Positions 54,494 to 63,008 of a stretch of DNA of 64,000 nt are shown piece after piece. The position numbers and the translations under genes are program-made. The notes beneath the pieces are model-generated. The model was not told the DNA's origin. It searched no databases and worked only from the letters and a program-made list of their open reading frames with translations. The stretch's first letter is position 1, and each line of letters begins with the position of its first letter. Origin of the DNA: an uncultured Subdoligranulum sp. (GTDB lineage Bacteria > Bacillota > Clostridia > Oscillospirales > Ruminococcaceae); NCBI RefSeq assembly GCF_963931595.1, contig NZ_OZ007030.1, positions 1,108,481 to 1,172,480 on the forward strand. The letters are read 5' to 3'.

Positions 54494-56561
54494 GCGGCTC
54501 CACCTCCTCGAAAGTCAGGGAATGTCCGGGACGGATCACCACAGCCGAGCGGTCGGTTGCAAACAGAATGCGGGTATTCGGGGCATCCGGTTGCCACTTC
54601 GGAAACCGGACGGCTGTCAGAATCACATCGGAGGGTACGGATTCGGATAACGTACCGGCCGCACAGAAAATGTCTGCGGTCACGGGATGATCCAACTGAA
54701 TGTTTCCAGCCATGGTGGCCAGGCTGTATGGTCCGATTTTTATCACCGCCAGGTTCCCGCTGCTATCATGATACAGGTCCAGAGATAGCTCGTCAAGTAC
54801 GGAAAGGGCCTGGCAAGCCGGGAGCGTTTCGGCGGACAGGACCGGGATGTCCGAAAAATCCAGCTCTGAAGGCTCCTGGCGCAGGTCGACCAGCAAGGCA
54901 ATGTCAGGCTGGGCATGTTCCGCAAAATAGGTTTCCAATGCGTTCAGATTGCTTTGCCCGCCGCGGAACAGTACCACGGCTTCCCCATTCTGCATGCATA
55001 CGACACAAGGATTGTTGGTGGCTCCCACCAGAGATACCCGGACCACATCCTTTTGCGCCCATGCGCCCAGAATTATGGCGAAGATGGCGCAAAAAGCAGT
55101 CGCCACCGGATACCATGTCATGCGGCGGCGAGACCAGAAAGCAAGAGCCAGCAGACCGAGAACCCCATAGACGAAGAGTGTGTACCGTGTGGGAAGATCA
55201 ACATAAGCCAGCGGAAGGTTTGCGCACCAGTCGGTAATGGCGATCATAATGTGCAGCAAAAGGCTCAAAAGAAGGCTCGCCATCCGTGCAACCGGCGCCA
55301 GCGGTGCTGCCACGGACAGGAAGAGAACCAGAATACCGAGCAGCAAAGCCGGTTGGAGCATCCAGACCACAAGAAGATTGGTCAGCAGGCTTACGCCACT
55401 GGCAGTCATTCCGTTTGCGACCAGAACCGGAAGCGTGGCAAAGGATGCCAAAAGAGCGGTCTGCACCGATTCCAGGACCTTGAGCGCCCCATCCCACAAC
55501 CTGGAAGAAATTTTCCCCGCAGGCAGGGGCAGATGCTCCAGCTCCAGATTGTACAGTGCAGCGGATGCCTGTACGCCAAGAACCGCGCAGAAGGATAGCT
55601 GAAATCCCAGATCGCAGGGGGCATAGGCATTCTGTATTCCCAGAAGGACAGCGGCTGCACCGGTGGAGGTCAAAAGATCGACAGGCTGCCAGAAAAAATC
55701 TCCCGCCAGGGCCAGCAGAAACACAAGGCCCGCACGCATTACCGAAACAGGAAGCCCCGTCAGGAACATATAAAAGATGACAAGCCCCGCCCGGACCACA
55801 ATCAGCGGACGCAAAAAGCGACGCTTGCGGCCCATGGAAAAAATCCCGCACAGCAGTGCCACGTGCAATCCGGATACGGCTAGAAGATGGGAAACGCCAG
55901 CCGCACGGAAGCTGTTCTGGGTAGTGTCACGGAGGGCCTGCTTATGGCCGAGCAGCATGGCAGATTCCAGTTCGCCTTCTGCCTCCGGCATCCACTGCTG
56001 TAATCGGTTGGACAGCATCCGGCGCAAGCGATACAGGGTAAAGCGGAGACCGGAACTGTCCGGCTGGGCAAGATAGTTTCCCTGATATTCTGCCTGCAGA
56101 TATACGCCGTCACTCAGGTGGGAAAGCCGATAGGCGTCATGGGCCAGTTCCGAAAAAGCAAAGTCAGCAGTGAAACATTCTCCGGGTTCCGCACCGGGAA
56201 AGGCATCACAGGCAACGGAAAAGCCGGTGTTTTTTCCATCGCACTGTATGACCCGCAAGGTCCCCCGCAAAAAGCCAGTCTGGTAGGAGGATTCTGCATC
56301 CGTTTCCACCACCACGGTACAGGTCATTTGCCGGCCGGCATACTTCTGTGCAGGCAAAACGGAGAAAAAGGAAAAAGCAGTGAACCAGACAAGCCCGCAA
56401 AGGGCGCCCAGTAACAGGATTTTAAAATCGTGACGGCGGTACAGAAACAGCAGCAATACAAAAAGTGCCGCCGCGGGCACAAGGACCGGCGACGGCACAC
56501 AAGCTGCAAACCATTCAGCCAGCGCAAAGGCCAGGCCGAAACAGGCAAGTTTGCGTTTCAT
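54480..56561 (-). CDS. comEC: ComEC/Rec2-family DNA uptake protein with degenerate C-terminal domain
   Basis: Membrane channel for transforming DNA. The 693-residue product has an N-terminal DUF4131-like region, then the Competence domain with about ten helices including HLLAVSGLHVALLCGIF and CDLGFQLSFCAVLG. The last 150-200 residues take the place of the metallo-beta-lactamase-like domain, but the metal ligands of the HxHxDH motif are absent: VGATNNPCVVCMQNGEAVVLFRGG is followed by DIALLVDLRQEPSELDF instead. It is therefore probably catalytically inactive there. It starts 6 bases after the phosphoribosyltransferase stop and overlaps holA. Other com genes are not in this window. Confidence 0.9.
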   Translation of the reverse strand: MKRKLACFGLAFALAEWFAACVPSPVLVPAAALFVLLLFLYRRHDFKILLLGALCGLVWFTAFSFFSVLPAQKYAGRQMTCTVVVETDAESSYQTGFLRGTLRVIQCDGKNTGFSVACDAFPGAEPGECFTADFAFSELAHDAYRLSHLSDGVYLQAEYQGNYLAQPDSSGLRFTLYRLRRMLSNRLQQWMPEAEGELESAMLLGHKQALRDTTQNSFRAAGVSHLLAVSGLHVALLCGIFSMGRKRRFLRPLIVVRAGLVIFYMFLTGLPVSVMRAGLVFLLALAGDFFWQPVDLLTSTGAAAVLLGIQNAYAPCDLGFQLSFCAVLGVQASAALYNLELEHLPLPAGKISSRLWDGALKVLESVQTALLASFATLPVLVANGMTASGVSLLTNLLVVWMLQPALLLGILVLFLSVAAPLAPVARMASLLLSLLLHIMIAITDWCANLPLAYVDLPTRYTLFVYGVLGLLALAFWSRRRMTWYPVATAFCAIFAIILGAWAQKDVVRVSLVGATNNPCVVCMQNGEAVVLFRGGQSNLNALETYFAEHAQPDIALLVDLRQEPSELDFSDIPVLSAETLPACQALSVLDELSLDLYHDSSGNLAVIKIGPYSLATMAGNIQLDHPVTADIFCAAGTLSESVPSDVILTAVRFPKWQPDAPNTRILFATDRSAVVIRPGHSLTFEEVEPLALQ

Positions 56562-56567
56562 CCTGCG

Positions 56568-57107
56568 TCAGTGAAGAAACAGCGGCAACGGTTCCAGAAA
56601 GAAGATATCGGTGCGTTTTGCCGCATCGCCTTCCGCCAGCGCCGCGCAGCAGCCGACAACCTTGCCGGTACTCTTGGCGGCCAGCGTCTCCAGGGCATGG
56701 AGAGAACCGCCGGTGGAAATCACGTCATCCACGATCAGAATACGCTTGCCGTTCATATAGTCAATGTCCTTCTGGTCAATCACCAGAACCTGCTTGCCGG
56801 CGGTCGTGATGGATTCATCCTCGATCACAACCGGGTTACGCATATACAGCTTGGGACCTTTACGAGCGGGAATCCAGTACTTGCCGCTTTGACGCGCCAT
56901 TTCATAAGCCAGAGGAATGCCCTTGGCTTCCGCCGTCAGAATCACATCAAATTCAGGCGCCTTTTTTAAAAGAGCTGCGGCACAGGCCTCCGTCAATTCC
57001 ACATCGCTGAACATGATGAAGGCGGCAATGTCCATGTGGTCATTGACCTTGCAGATGGGGAGCTCCCTCGTAAGTCCGGCAATGTGCAGTGTATAGGTAT
57101 CTGCCAT
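56568..57107 (-). CDS. Adenine-type purine phosphoribosyltransferase
   Basis: A 179-residue type I phosphoribosyltransferase. The PRPP-binding motif is ILIVDDVISTGGSL (about residues 118-131). The PEFDVILTAEAKGIPLAYEMAR and NPVVIEDESITTAGKQVLVIDQ segments resemble the adenine/xanthine phosphoribosyltransferase group. The long spacing and N-terminal INDHMDI-like region differ from classical Apt. ATG 57107 with AGAGG upstream gives the usual length. It is placed between a HIT protein and comEC on the minus strand. Base specificity (adenine or xanthine) is not certain. Confidence 0.83.
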   Translation of the reverse strand: MADTYTLHIAGLTRELPICKVNDHMDIAAFIMFSDVELTEACAAALLKKAPEFDVILTAEAKGIPLAYEMARQSGKYWIPARKGPKLYMRNPVVIEDESITTAGKQVLVIDQKDIDYMNGKRILIVDDVISTGGSLHALETLAAKSTGKVVGCCAALAEGDAAKRTDIFFLEPLPLFLH

Positions 57108-57153
57108 GATGGAAAACCTCTTTCTACAAATCAAAATGGGAAATCATCGGAAA

Positions 57154-57498
57154 TCAGCCCGGAGGCCATGCCAGGCTGCGGCCGGCCAGCACATGGAAAT
57201 GCAGGTGCTTGACACTTTGGCCGCCATCCTCGCCAACATTGGTGACGACACGATAGCCTTTTTCATCCACACCCAGCTTGTGGCACTGTTCTGCAATGAC
57301 GGCGTAGATGTGTCCCAGCAGCGCGGCGTTGTCCTCGGTCAGAGCGGCGGCCGAAGAAATGTGCTGCTTGGGGATCACGAGGAAGTGCACCGGTGCCTGC
57401 GGGTCAATGTCGTAAAAGGCCAGCAGCGTGTCATCCTCATACAGTTTGTTGGAAGGGATCTCCCCTGCTGCGATTTTACAAAACAGACAATCTTCCAT
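57154..57498 (-). CDS. HIT-family nucleotide-binding protein
   Basis: A 114-residue histidine-triad protein with an N-terminal CLFCKIAAGEIPS zinc-type segment and the histidine triad HLHFHVLAGR near the C-terminus. It is a purine nucleotide phosphoramidase-type (HINT) member. ATG 57498 with AAGGAGG gives the normal size. It follows alaS by 40 bases on the minus strand and precedes the phosphoribosyltransferase. Confidence 0.95.
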   Translation of the reverse strand: MEDCLFCKIAAGEIPSNKLYEDDTLLAFYDIDPQAPVHFLVIPKQHISSAAALTEDNAALLGHIYAVIAEQCHKLGVDEKGYRVVTNVGEDGGQSVKHLHFHVLAGRSLAWPPG

Positions 57499-57538
57499 TT
57501 TATTCCCTCCTTTACATGGATTCAATGGTTGGGTGCCG

Positions 57539-60199
57539 TTATGCGTTGAGTTCGGCTTTCACAATTTCAGGCACAGCATGGAGCGCTTCGTCGATCTTGC
57601 TGACATCGCGGATACCAGCCATGGCAAAGTCCGGCTTGCCGCCGCCGTTGCCGCCGGCAATAGCAGCAATCTTCTTGACGAGGACACCGGCCTTCAGGCC
57701 GCGTGCCTTGGCGTTGGAAGAGACACCGACGGCCATCATAGTCTTGTTGCCGTCGCTGCCGACCAGAACCGTAACAGCGTTGGGGGCCTTTTCACGTACC
57801 TTATCCACCATCTCGCGCAGCGTGTCGGCGCCCGTACCGGTCAGATAAGCGGAAATGATTCGGATGCCTTCCACATCGGCGGCATTCTCGAACAGGCCAT
57901 CCACCTTGGCGGCTGCCATCTCGGCCTTGAGGTTATCCAGCTGCTTGTTGGTTTCCTTCAACTCGGCAGCCAGCGCTTCAGCACGGTCCGCCACGTCCTT
58001 CAGGTTGTTGGCCTTCAGGGCACCGGCGGTCTTGGTCAGCACAGCCGTGCGCTCATCCAGCAGGCGCAGCACACCGAAGCCGGTGGTCGCCTCAATACGG
58101 CGGATACCGGCGGCCACGCTGGATTCGCTGAGGATCTTGAAGCAGCCGATCTGCGCCGTGTTCTTCACATGGGTGCCGCCGCAGAACTCAGTGCTCCAGC
58201 CACCAGCGTCGACCACGCGGACGATGCTGCCGTACTTCTCTCCGAACAGCGCCATGGCGCCCATCTTCTTGGCTTCTTCGATGGGCAGGTTCTGGATCAC
58301 CACCGGCAGAGAGGCAAAAATCTTTTCGTTGACCTTGCGCTCGACTTCGGTCAGCTCCTCCGGCGTTACAGCGCTGAAATGAGTAAAGTCAAAGTGGGTG
58401 ATCTTGTCATCCTGGTAGCTGCCGGCCTGGTGCACATGCTCGCCCAGAACTTCACGCAGGGCCTTCTGCAGCAGATGGGTGGCAGTATGGTTGCGGCAGA
58501 TGGCCATACGGCGGCCTTCATCCACCGAGGCGCTGACCTCATCGCCAACCCTGATGGTGCCGTCCAGCAGTTCACAGGTATGGACAAAATATCCCTTGGG
58601 GGTCTTCTTGACCTGGGTGACTTTCAGCTTGGCATCGCCGGAAGTGATGAAGCCGTAGTCGGCAACCTGGCCGCCCATCTCCGCATAGAACGGAGTGCGG
58701 TCCAGTACCACCAGGACGCCTTCCTTGGACTCGCCCGCCTCATCGGTGGCAATGGCGTCGGCCAGCTCTTCACCGTCGGACAGGGCCAGCACCTTGGCCG
58801 TTTCATGCAGCGTTTCGTAACCATCAAACTGCGTGGGCTCCGCCTTGAGTTCACCGAACAGATCTTCGCTCCAGCCGGAGATATCCTTGGCCAGACGCTC
58901 TGCGCGGGCACGCTCACGCTGCTTGGTCATCTCTGCATGGAAAGCTTCCTCATCCACCGTGAACCCGGCTTCTGCAGCGATTTCTTTGGTCAGGTCCAGG
59001 GGGAAGCCAAAGGTATCGTTGAGCTTGAAAACCTCAGTGCCGGACAGAACGGTCTCACCGGCGGCTTTGCGCTCATCGATCATGTTGTTCAGGATGTTCA
59101 GACCGGCATCAATGGTACGGCCAAAGCGTTCTTCCTCGGTGCCGACCACCTTCTTGATGTAGGCCTCATGCTCGCGCAGCTCGGGATAACCGGCTTCGCT
59201 GGAAACGATTACGGTATCCACCAGCTCGGTCAGGAAAGGCCGGTCGATGCCCAGCATACGGCCATGGCGGGCCGCACGGCGCAGCAGACGGCGCAGCACG
59301 TAGCCGCGGCCCTCGTTGGAGGGCAGGATGCCGTCAGAAACCATAAAGACGGTGGAACGGATATGGTCGGTGATCACGCGGATAGAGATGTCGTCCTTCT
59401 CGCTGTCGCCATAATATTTGCCGGAGATGCGCTCCACATGGTGCAGCACCGAAGCCACGGTGTCCACCTCGAACAGGTTGCCCACATCCTGCATAACGCA
59501 GGCCAGACGCTCCAGGCCCATACCGGTATCGATGTTGGGACGGGGCAGCCGCTCATAGTGGCCCTTGCCGTCCGAGTCAAACTGGCTGAAGACCAGGTTC
59601 CAGATTTCCATATAGCGGTCGCAGTCACAGCCGACCTTGCAGGTGGGCTTGCCGCAGCCGTGCTCGGGACCACGGTCATAGTAAATTTCCGAGCAGGGAC
59701 CGCAGGGGCCGGAACCATGCTCCCAGAAGTTGTCTTCCTTGCCGAAGCGAACCATGTGATCCTCGGGGATACCGACTTTCTTGGTCCAGATATCATACGC
59801 CTCGTCATCGTCCAGGTAGACCGAGATGTACAGCTTATCGGCGGGGATCTCCAGTTCCTTGGTCAGGAATTCCCAGGCCCAGGGAATGACCTCTTCCTTG
59901 AAGTAATCCTGGAAGCTGAAGTTGCCCAGCATTTCAAAGAAGGTGCCATGGCGGGCGGTGATACCAACACGCTCAATATCCGGCGTGCGGATGCACTTCT
60001 GGCAGGTAGTGACACGATGACGGGGCGGTTCCTCCTGGCCGAGGAACCACTTCTTCATCGGAGCCATGCCGCTGTTGATCAGCAGCAGGCTGGGATCGTC
60101 TTTCGGTACCAGCGGAAAACTGCCCAGACGCAGATGTCCTTTGGTTTCAAAGAAATGCAGATACTTCTCGCGAAGTTCATTCAGTCCGGTCCATTGCAT
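57539..60199 (-). CDS. alaS: Alanyl-tRNA synthetase
   Basis: Charges tRNA-Ala. The 886-residue protein has the class II catalytic domain (LRLGSFPLVPKDDPSLLLINSGMAPMKKWFLG; RHGTFFEMLGNFSFQDYFKEE), a tRNA recognition region and an editing domain with zinc-binding HTATHLL and EFCGGTHV. A C-terminal C-Ala region follows (LVGSDGNKTMMAVGVS, GGKPDFAMAG). ATG 60199 is chosen over upstream 60229 for the GGGAG site and usual N-terminus. It is controlled by a T-box leader upstream. HIT, phosphoribosyltransferase, comEC, holA and rnmV follow on the same strand. Confidence 0.97.
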   Translation of the reverse strand: MQWTGLNELREKYLHFFETKGHLRLGSFPLVPKDDPSLLLINSGMAPMKKWFLGQEEPPRHRVTTCQKCIRTPDIERVGITARHGTFFEMLGNFSFQDYFKEEVIPWAWEFLTKELEIPADKLYISVYLDDDEAYDIWTKKVGIPEDHMVRFGKEDNFWEHGSGPCGPCSEIYYDRGPEHGCGKPTCKVGCDCDRYMEIWNLVFSQFDSDGKGHYERLPRPNIDTGMGLERLACVMQDVGNLFEVDTVASVLHHVERISGKYYGDSEKDDISIRVITDHIRSTVFMVSDGILPSNEGRGYVLRRLLRRAARHGRMLGIDRPFLTELVDTVIVSSEAGYPELREHEAYIKKVVGTEEERFGRTIDAGLNILNNMIDERKAAGETVLSGTEVFKLNDTFGFPLDLTKEIAAEAGFTVDEEAFHAEMTKQRERARAERLAKDISGWSEDLFGELKAEPTQFDGYETLHETAKVLALSDGEELADAIATDEAGESKEGVLVVLDRTPFYAEMGGQVADYGFITSGDAKLKVTQVKKTPKGYFVHTCELLDGTIRVGDEVSASVDEGRRMAICRNHTATHLLQKALREVLGEHVHQAGSYQDDKITHFDFTHFSAVTPEELTEVERKVNEKIFASLPVVIQNLPIEEAKKMGAMALFGEKYGSIVRVVDAGGWSTEFCGGTHVKNTAQIGCFKILSESSVAAGIRRIEATTGFGVLRLLDERTAVLTKTAGALKANNLKDVADRAEALAAELKETNKQLDNLKAEMAAAKVDGLFENAADVEGIRIISAYLTGTGADTLREMVDKVREKAPNAVTVLVGSDGNKTMMAVGVSSNAKARGLKAGVLVKKIAAIAGGNGGGKPDFAMAGIRDVSKIDEALHAVPEIVKAELNA

Positions 60200-60242
60200 A
60201 CAAAACGTTTCTCCCATCCATAGGTTCATTTAAAAAGGTCCA

Positions 60243-60490
60243 TGAAAAAATATAGCCCTCGCCCCTCTACAGGGACGAAGGCTGATCGCTTCCGTGGTAC
60301 CACCCGGTTTGCGGCCCTTTCGGACCGCCGCTTGCTTTGCGTTAACGCCGCTACTACGTTTGGCTCTCCGCCAAAAGCTCCGGGGTGGCTTCGCCGGGAT
60401 CCAGCCGGATATCTTGCACCAGATGATATCCTCTCTGCAGGCTGTATGTGCCGACATTAGCCCCTTCAACGCCATTTTCCTTTTTACATG
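60243..60490 (-). promoter_or_regulatory. T-box leader (alanine) of alaS
   Basis: On the minus strand the T-box core GGGTGGTACCACGG occurs (plus-strand coordinates 60292-60306), followed by a terminator hairpin (GCCTTCGTCCCT with AGGGGCGAGGGC) and a T-run at 60245-60252. A long Stem I region precedes it. The downstream alaS gene makes alanine tRNA the expected ligand; a GCC triplet in a GAAGCC context is a possible specifier, less certain. Confidence 0.9.
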
Positions 60491-60493
60491 CTC

Positions 60494-60522
60494 ATTATAT
60501 GCCGCTTTGTTGACCTTGTCAA
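60494..60522 (-). promoter_or_regulatory. Consensus promoter of the alaS leader
   Basis: TTGACA (60522-60517) and TATAAT (60499-60494) on the minus strand with a 17-base spacer. The -35 element overlaps the end of the upstream penicillin-binding protein gene, including its stop codon. Confidence 0.88.
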
Positions 60523-62162
60523 CTGCTTTTTGCAGCGGTTTCGGGGGTTTGAACAGTTTCTGCCGTCATCAGCACCTGCAGAGAGTCGGCAATTTTCCCG
60601 AAGATTGCCGCGCTGGAAACTTCCGGTTCCAGAATCCCGTCCTGCAGTACCGTGATGGTGTAGCGCGGTTCGTCCGCCGGATAGAATCCGCTGAACCAAT
60701 AGTTGAGCAATTCTTCGCCGCTCGTATCGAATTGCCCGGTTTGCGCCGTGCCGGTTTTGCCGCCTGCTTCCTCTTCTTGGGGGGCCGCTTCCCGGCCTAT
60801 GCCATCGCGCACCACGGACTGCAACATATCCCGCAGAATCCGGGCGCTATCTGCCGCCAGCACCGGTTCGTCTTCCGAAATCTGCACAGGCTCATCCAGC
60901 GTTTGGGAAGCATTGGTGATGCCATAGACAAATCGGGGCGTGTGATAGGTGCCCCCATCTGCCACTGTGTTCATCATGGCGGTAATCTGCAGCGGCGTCG
61001 CCGAAAGATCCCCCTGGCCGAAACTGAACAGTGCAAGTTGGCCGGCGTTTTCCAGCGACTGCAAATCCGGCAGTATGCCTGCACTGCTCTTCAGGCCCGG
61101 CGCCACTGCACAGGCTTGGCCAAAGCCGAATTTTTCCGCCTCAGCCCGGATGACCTCCCCGCCCAAAAGCTGCCCCAGTTCCACAAAATAGCAGTTGCAG
61201 CTTTGTTCCAGCGCGCCACGCAGGTTTACAGTACCATGGGCACGCCCCTGGGCGCAGCGGTAGACCTGCCCTGCGACCTCCACACTGCCGGTACATTCAT
61301 GGGTAAACCAGTCCAGCCCTTGTTCATAGGCGGCGGCTGCCAATACAACTTTGAAGACCGAACCGGCACTGAAGGCACTGAAGGTGCGGTTGATCAAGGA
61401 GGTATCGTTGGCCCGTATGCTTTGCGCAACGTTATTCGGATCATAGGTGGGCACACTGACGCTGGCAAGGATTTCGCCGGTCCGGGTATCCATTACCAGG
61501 ATGCATCCCCGTTCCATGGTCAGTCCCGCAATGCCCTCACACATACGCTGGATATCTGCGTCCAGTGTCAGCGAAATATTTTCTCCGCTTCCCCTCTCGT
61601 CAATCTGCAGCGTCGGCTCATCACCGCTCAGAAGGCTTCCCTGCGCAGTGGTCAGGCAGGAAACGAGAGAAACATCTCCGGACCGGGTCAAAACATCATC
61701 ATAGGCGAACTCAAGTCCTGAAACCCCTTGCCCCTCCCCATCCAGATACCCGATCAGATGCGTGGCAATGGGCACAGGAAGATACCGTTGCGCGCTTTCA
61801 TAGGTGGGAATCCCCTCGGCAGTGAGATCCTGATCCACCTGAATCAAAAATGGCGTTGTAGTGTTCCGTTTTTCATACAGTTCGGTTTGTTCTGAGTAGG
61901 AAACATAGGGAAAGAGCGTTGCGTAACTGATATCTCCGGGAATACACAAAGCATACCATTCCGGTGTATAGCCGGTCAAAAGCTGTCCGTCACGGTCAAA
62001 AAAGTTGCCACGCGGCCGCGGCAATTCTGTAATCTGCACGGTCTGGGCTCCGGCGTTGGCGGCGTAAAGAGAGTCTGTACCGACCCAAAGCACGCGGCAT
62101 AAAACGATACAGGCCAACAAGACCATCCAGAAGCCCAGAAAACACAACCGACGCAATGACAT
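60519..62162 (-). CDS. Class B penicillin-binding protein (transpeptidase)
   Basis: Membrane-anchored cell-wall transpeptidase of 547 residues. One N-terminal helix (LCFLGFWMVLLACIVLCRVLW) is followed by a dimerisation domain (RPRGNFFDRDGQLLTGY) and a transpeptidase domain. The active-site motifs are all present: SAGSVFKV (SxxK), QSCNCYF (SxN) and GGKTGTAQTG (KTG). No C-terminal PASTA repeats are seen, so it resembles the PBP2/SpoVD group but not PASTA-bearing members. ATG 62162 with AGGAG upstream is preferred. It is upstream of alaS. The specific septal, elongation or sporulation role is undetermined. Confidence 0.92.
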   Translation of the reverse strand: MSLRRLCFLGFWMVLLACIVLCRVLWVGTDSLYAANAGAQTVQITELPRPRGNFFDRDGQLLTGYTPEWYALCIPGDISYATLFPYVSYSEQTELYEKRNTTTPFLIQVDQDLTAEGIPTYESAQRYLPVPIATHLIGYLDGEGQGVSGLEFAYDDVLTRSGDVSLVSCLTTAQGSLLSGDEPTLQIDERGSGENISLTLDADIQRMCEGIAGLTMERGCILVMDTRTGEILASVSVPTYDPNNVAQSIRANDTSLINRTFSAFSAGSVFKVVLAAAAYEQGLDWFTHECTGSVEVAGQVYRCAQGRAHGTVNLRGALEQSCNCYFVELGQLLGGEVIRAEAEKFGFGQACAVAPGLKSSAGILPDLQSLENAGQLALFSFGQGDLSATPLQITAMMNTVADGGTYHTPRFVYGITNASQTLDEPVQISEDEPVLAADSARILRDMLQSVVRDGIGREAAPQEEEAGGKTGTAQTGQFDTSGEELLNYWFSGFYPADEPRYTITVLQDGILEPEVSSAAIFGKIADSLQVLMTAETVQTPETAAKSS

Positions 62163-62268
62163 ACTCTCTTGATCTCCTTTCTCAATGAGTATGGCCAAAA
62201 TGCTATGGGAGAAAACAAGTGGGACGAGAGTTTTGCAGCGGAAGCTGGATGAAAGGAAGACATTTGAA

Positions 62269-62525
62269 GGGGGGCAAAATCACTTGCGGGAGGAAATATA
62301 AACGATAATTCAATAGAAATTACCTGTATTTCCGATGTTTTTCCTCATTCCCTGCCCCCACGGAGGGGTTATGAGAGGAATCATCAGGAGAGCACTTGGA
62401 GATTGCCCGCTGTAAAAAGGAATAAAAAATAGCGGAGCAATGAGAGCGTAAACCCTACATTACTCCGCTATTTTTCATATCATGGACAAGATAAATCGCC
62501 TTTTATGACAACTTATTTTACCCCC
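62269..62525. repeat. Short repeat element, copy A
   Basis: A non-coding element bounded by GGGGGCAAAAT on the left and, inverted, GGGGGTAAAATAAGTTGTC on the right. Its core (about 62317-62480) is alignable base by base to copy B. It includes GGAGGGGTTATGAG, CATCAGGAGAGCACTTGGAG and a 12-base stem AGCGGAGCAATG (62431-62442)/CATTACTCCGCT (62458-62469) with one mismatch. On the minus strand the stem runs into a T-rich tract and looks like an intrinsic terminator. Confidence 0.8.
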
Positions 62526-62599
62526 GAACAACTTCCATTTTCCTACATCAGGGGGATTTTGTCTATTGTCTGTTTTTACTGGTTCGGTTCAACTTGTCA

Positions 62600-62997
62600 G
62601 GGGGCAAAACAATTTGTCAATCGAGCAAAAATAATTTGTCAATGGAACCTGAGAACAGGATAAGAGAAATTGCTCGGGGTACCCGGCCGCTTTTTCACGT
62701 TTTGCAGTTGTAATAGGATGAAGGTAAAGAGTTTGCAGAGGTACCCGGCAGTCATTGACGCGCAAAATATTTTGCGATAATTCGCGGAAAATCACCTGCA
62801 TTTCTGATAATTTCCCTCATCCCCTGCCTCTTCTGGAGGGGTTATGAGGAGTATCATCAGGAGAGCACTTGGAGGTCATCTGCTGCAAAAAGGGCAAAAA
62901 AATAACGGAGCAATGAGAGTGAAAACTCCACATTACTCCGTTATATTTCATTTCATTGACAAATTAAATTGCCCTTTTGGACAAGATAAATTGCCCC
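62600..62997. repeat. Short repeat element, copy B
   Basis: The left end has two tandem 22-base units (GGGGCAAAACAATTTGTCAAT then a GAGCAAAAATAATTTGTCAAT unit). The right end carries, inverted, the same arrangement (GGGGCAATTTATCTTGTCC then GGGCAATTTAATTTGTCAAT), again with 22-base period. The core (about 62786-62945) matches copy A. The internal stem is AACGGAGCAATG (62904-62915)/CATTACTCCGTT (62931-62942). Composite inverted ends with internal 22-base repeats resemble the ends of IS21-like transposons, but no transposase is present, so this looks like a MITE-type element. Confidence 0.8.
62890..62945 (-). terminator. Intrinsic terminator after tsf (within repeat copy B)
   Basis: On the minus strand AACGGAGTAATG pairs with CATTGCTCCGTT and is followed by seven T residues. 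It lies about 65 bases after the tsf stop and probably ends the rpsB-tsf transcript. Confidence 0.8.
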
Positions 62998-63008
62998 AAA
63001 ACAAAGAC

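Larger units (their letters stand above)
62163..63008. other. Non-coding region between penicillin-binding protein gene and tsf, with two repeat copies
   Basis: No supported gene in about 845 bases. It contains two diverged copies of a short element (62269-62525 and 62600-62997), a short AT-rich stretch between them and the presumed leftward promoter of the penicillin-binding protein gene. The long open frame at 62844-63959 on the plus strand is an antisense shadow of tsf joined to the repeat. Confidence 0.7.
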
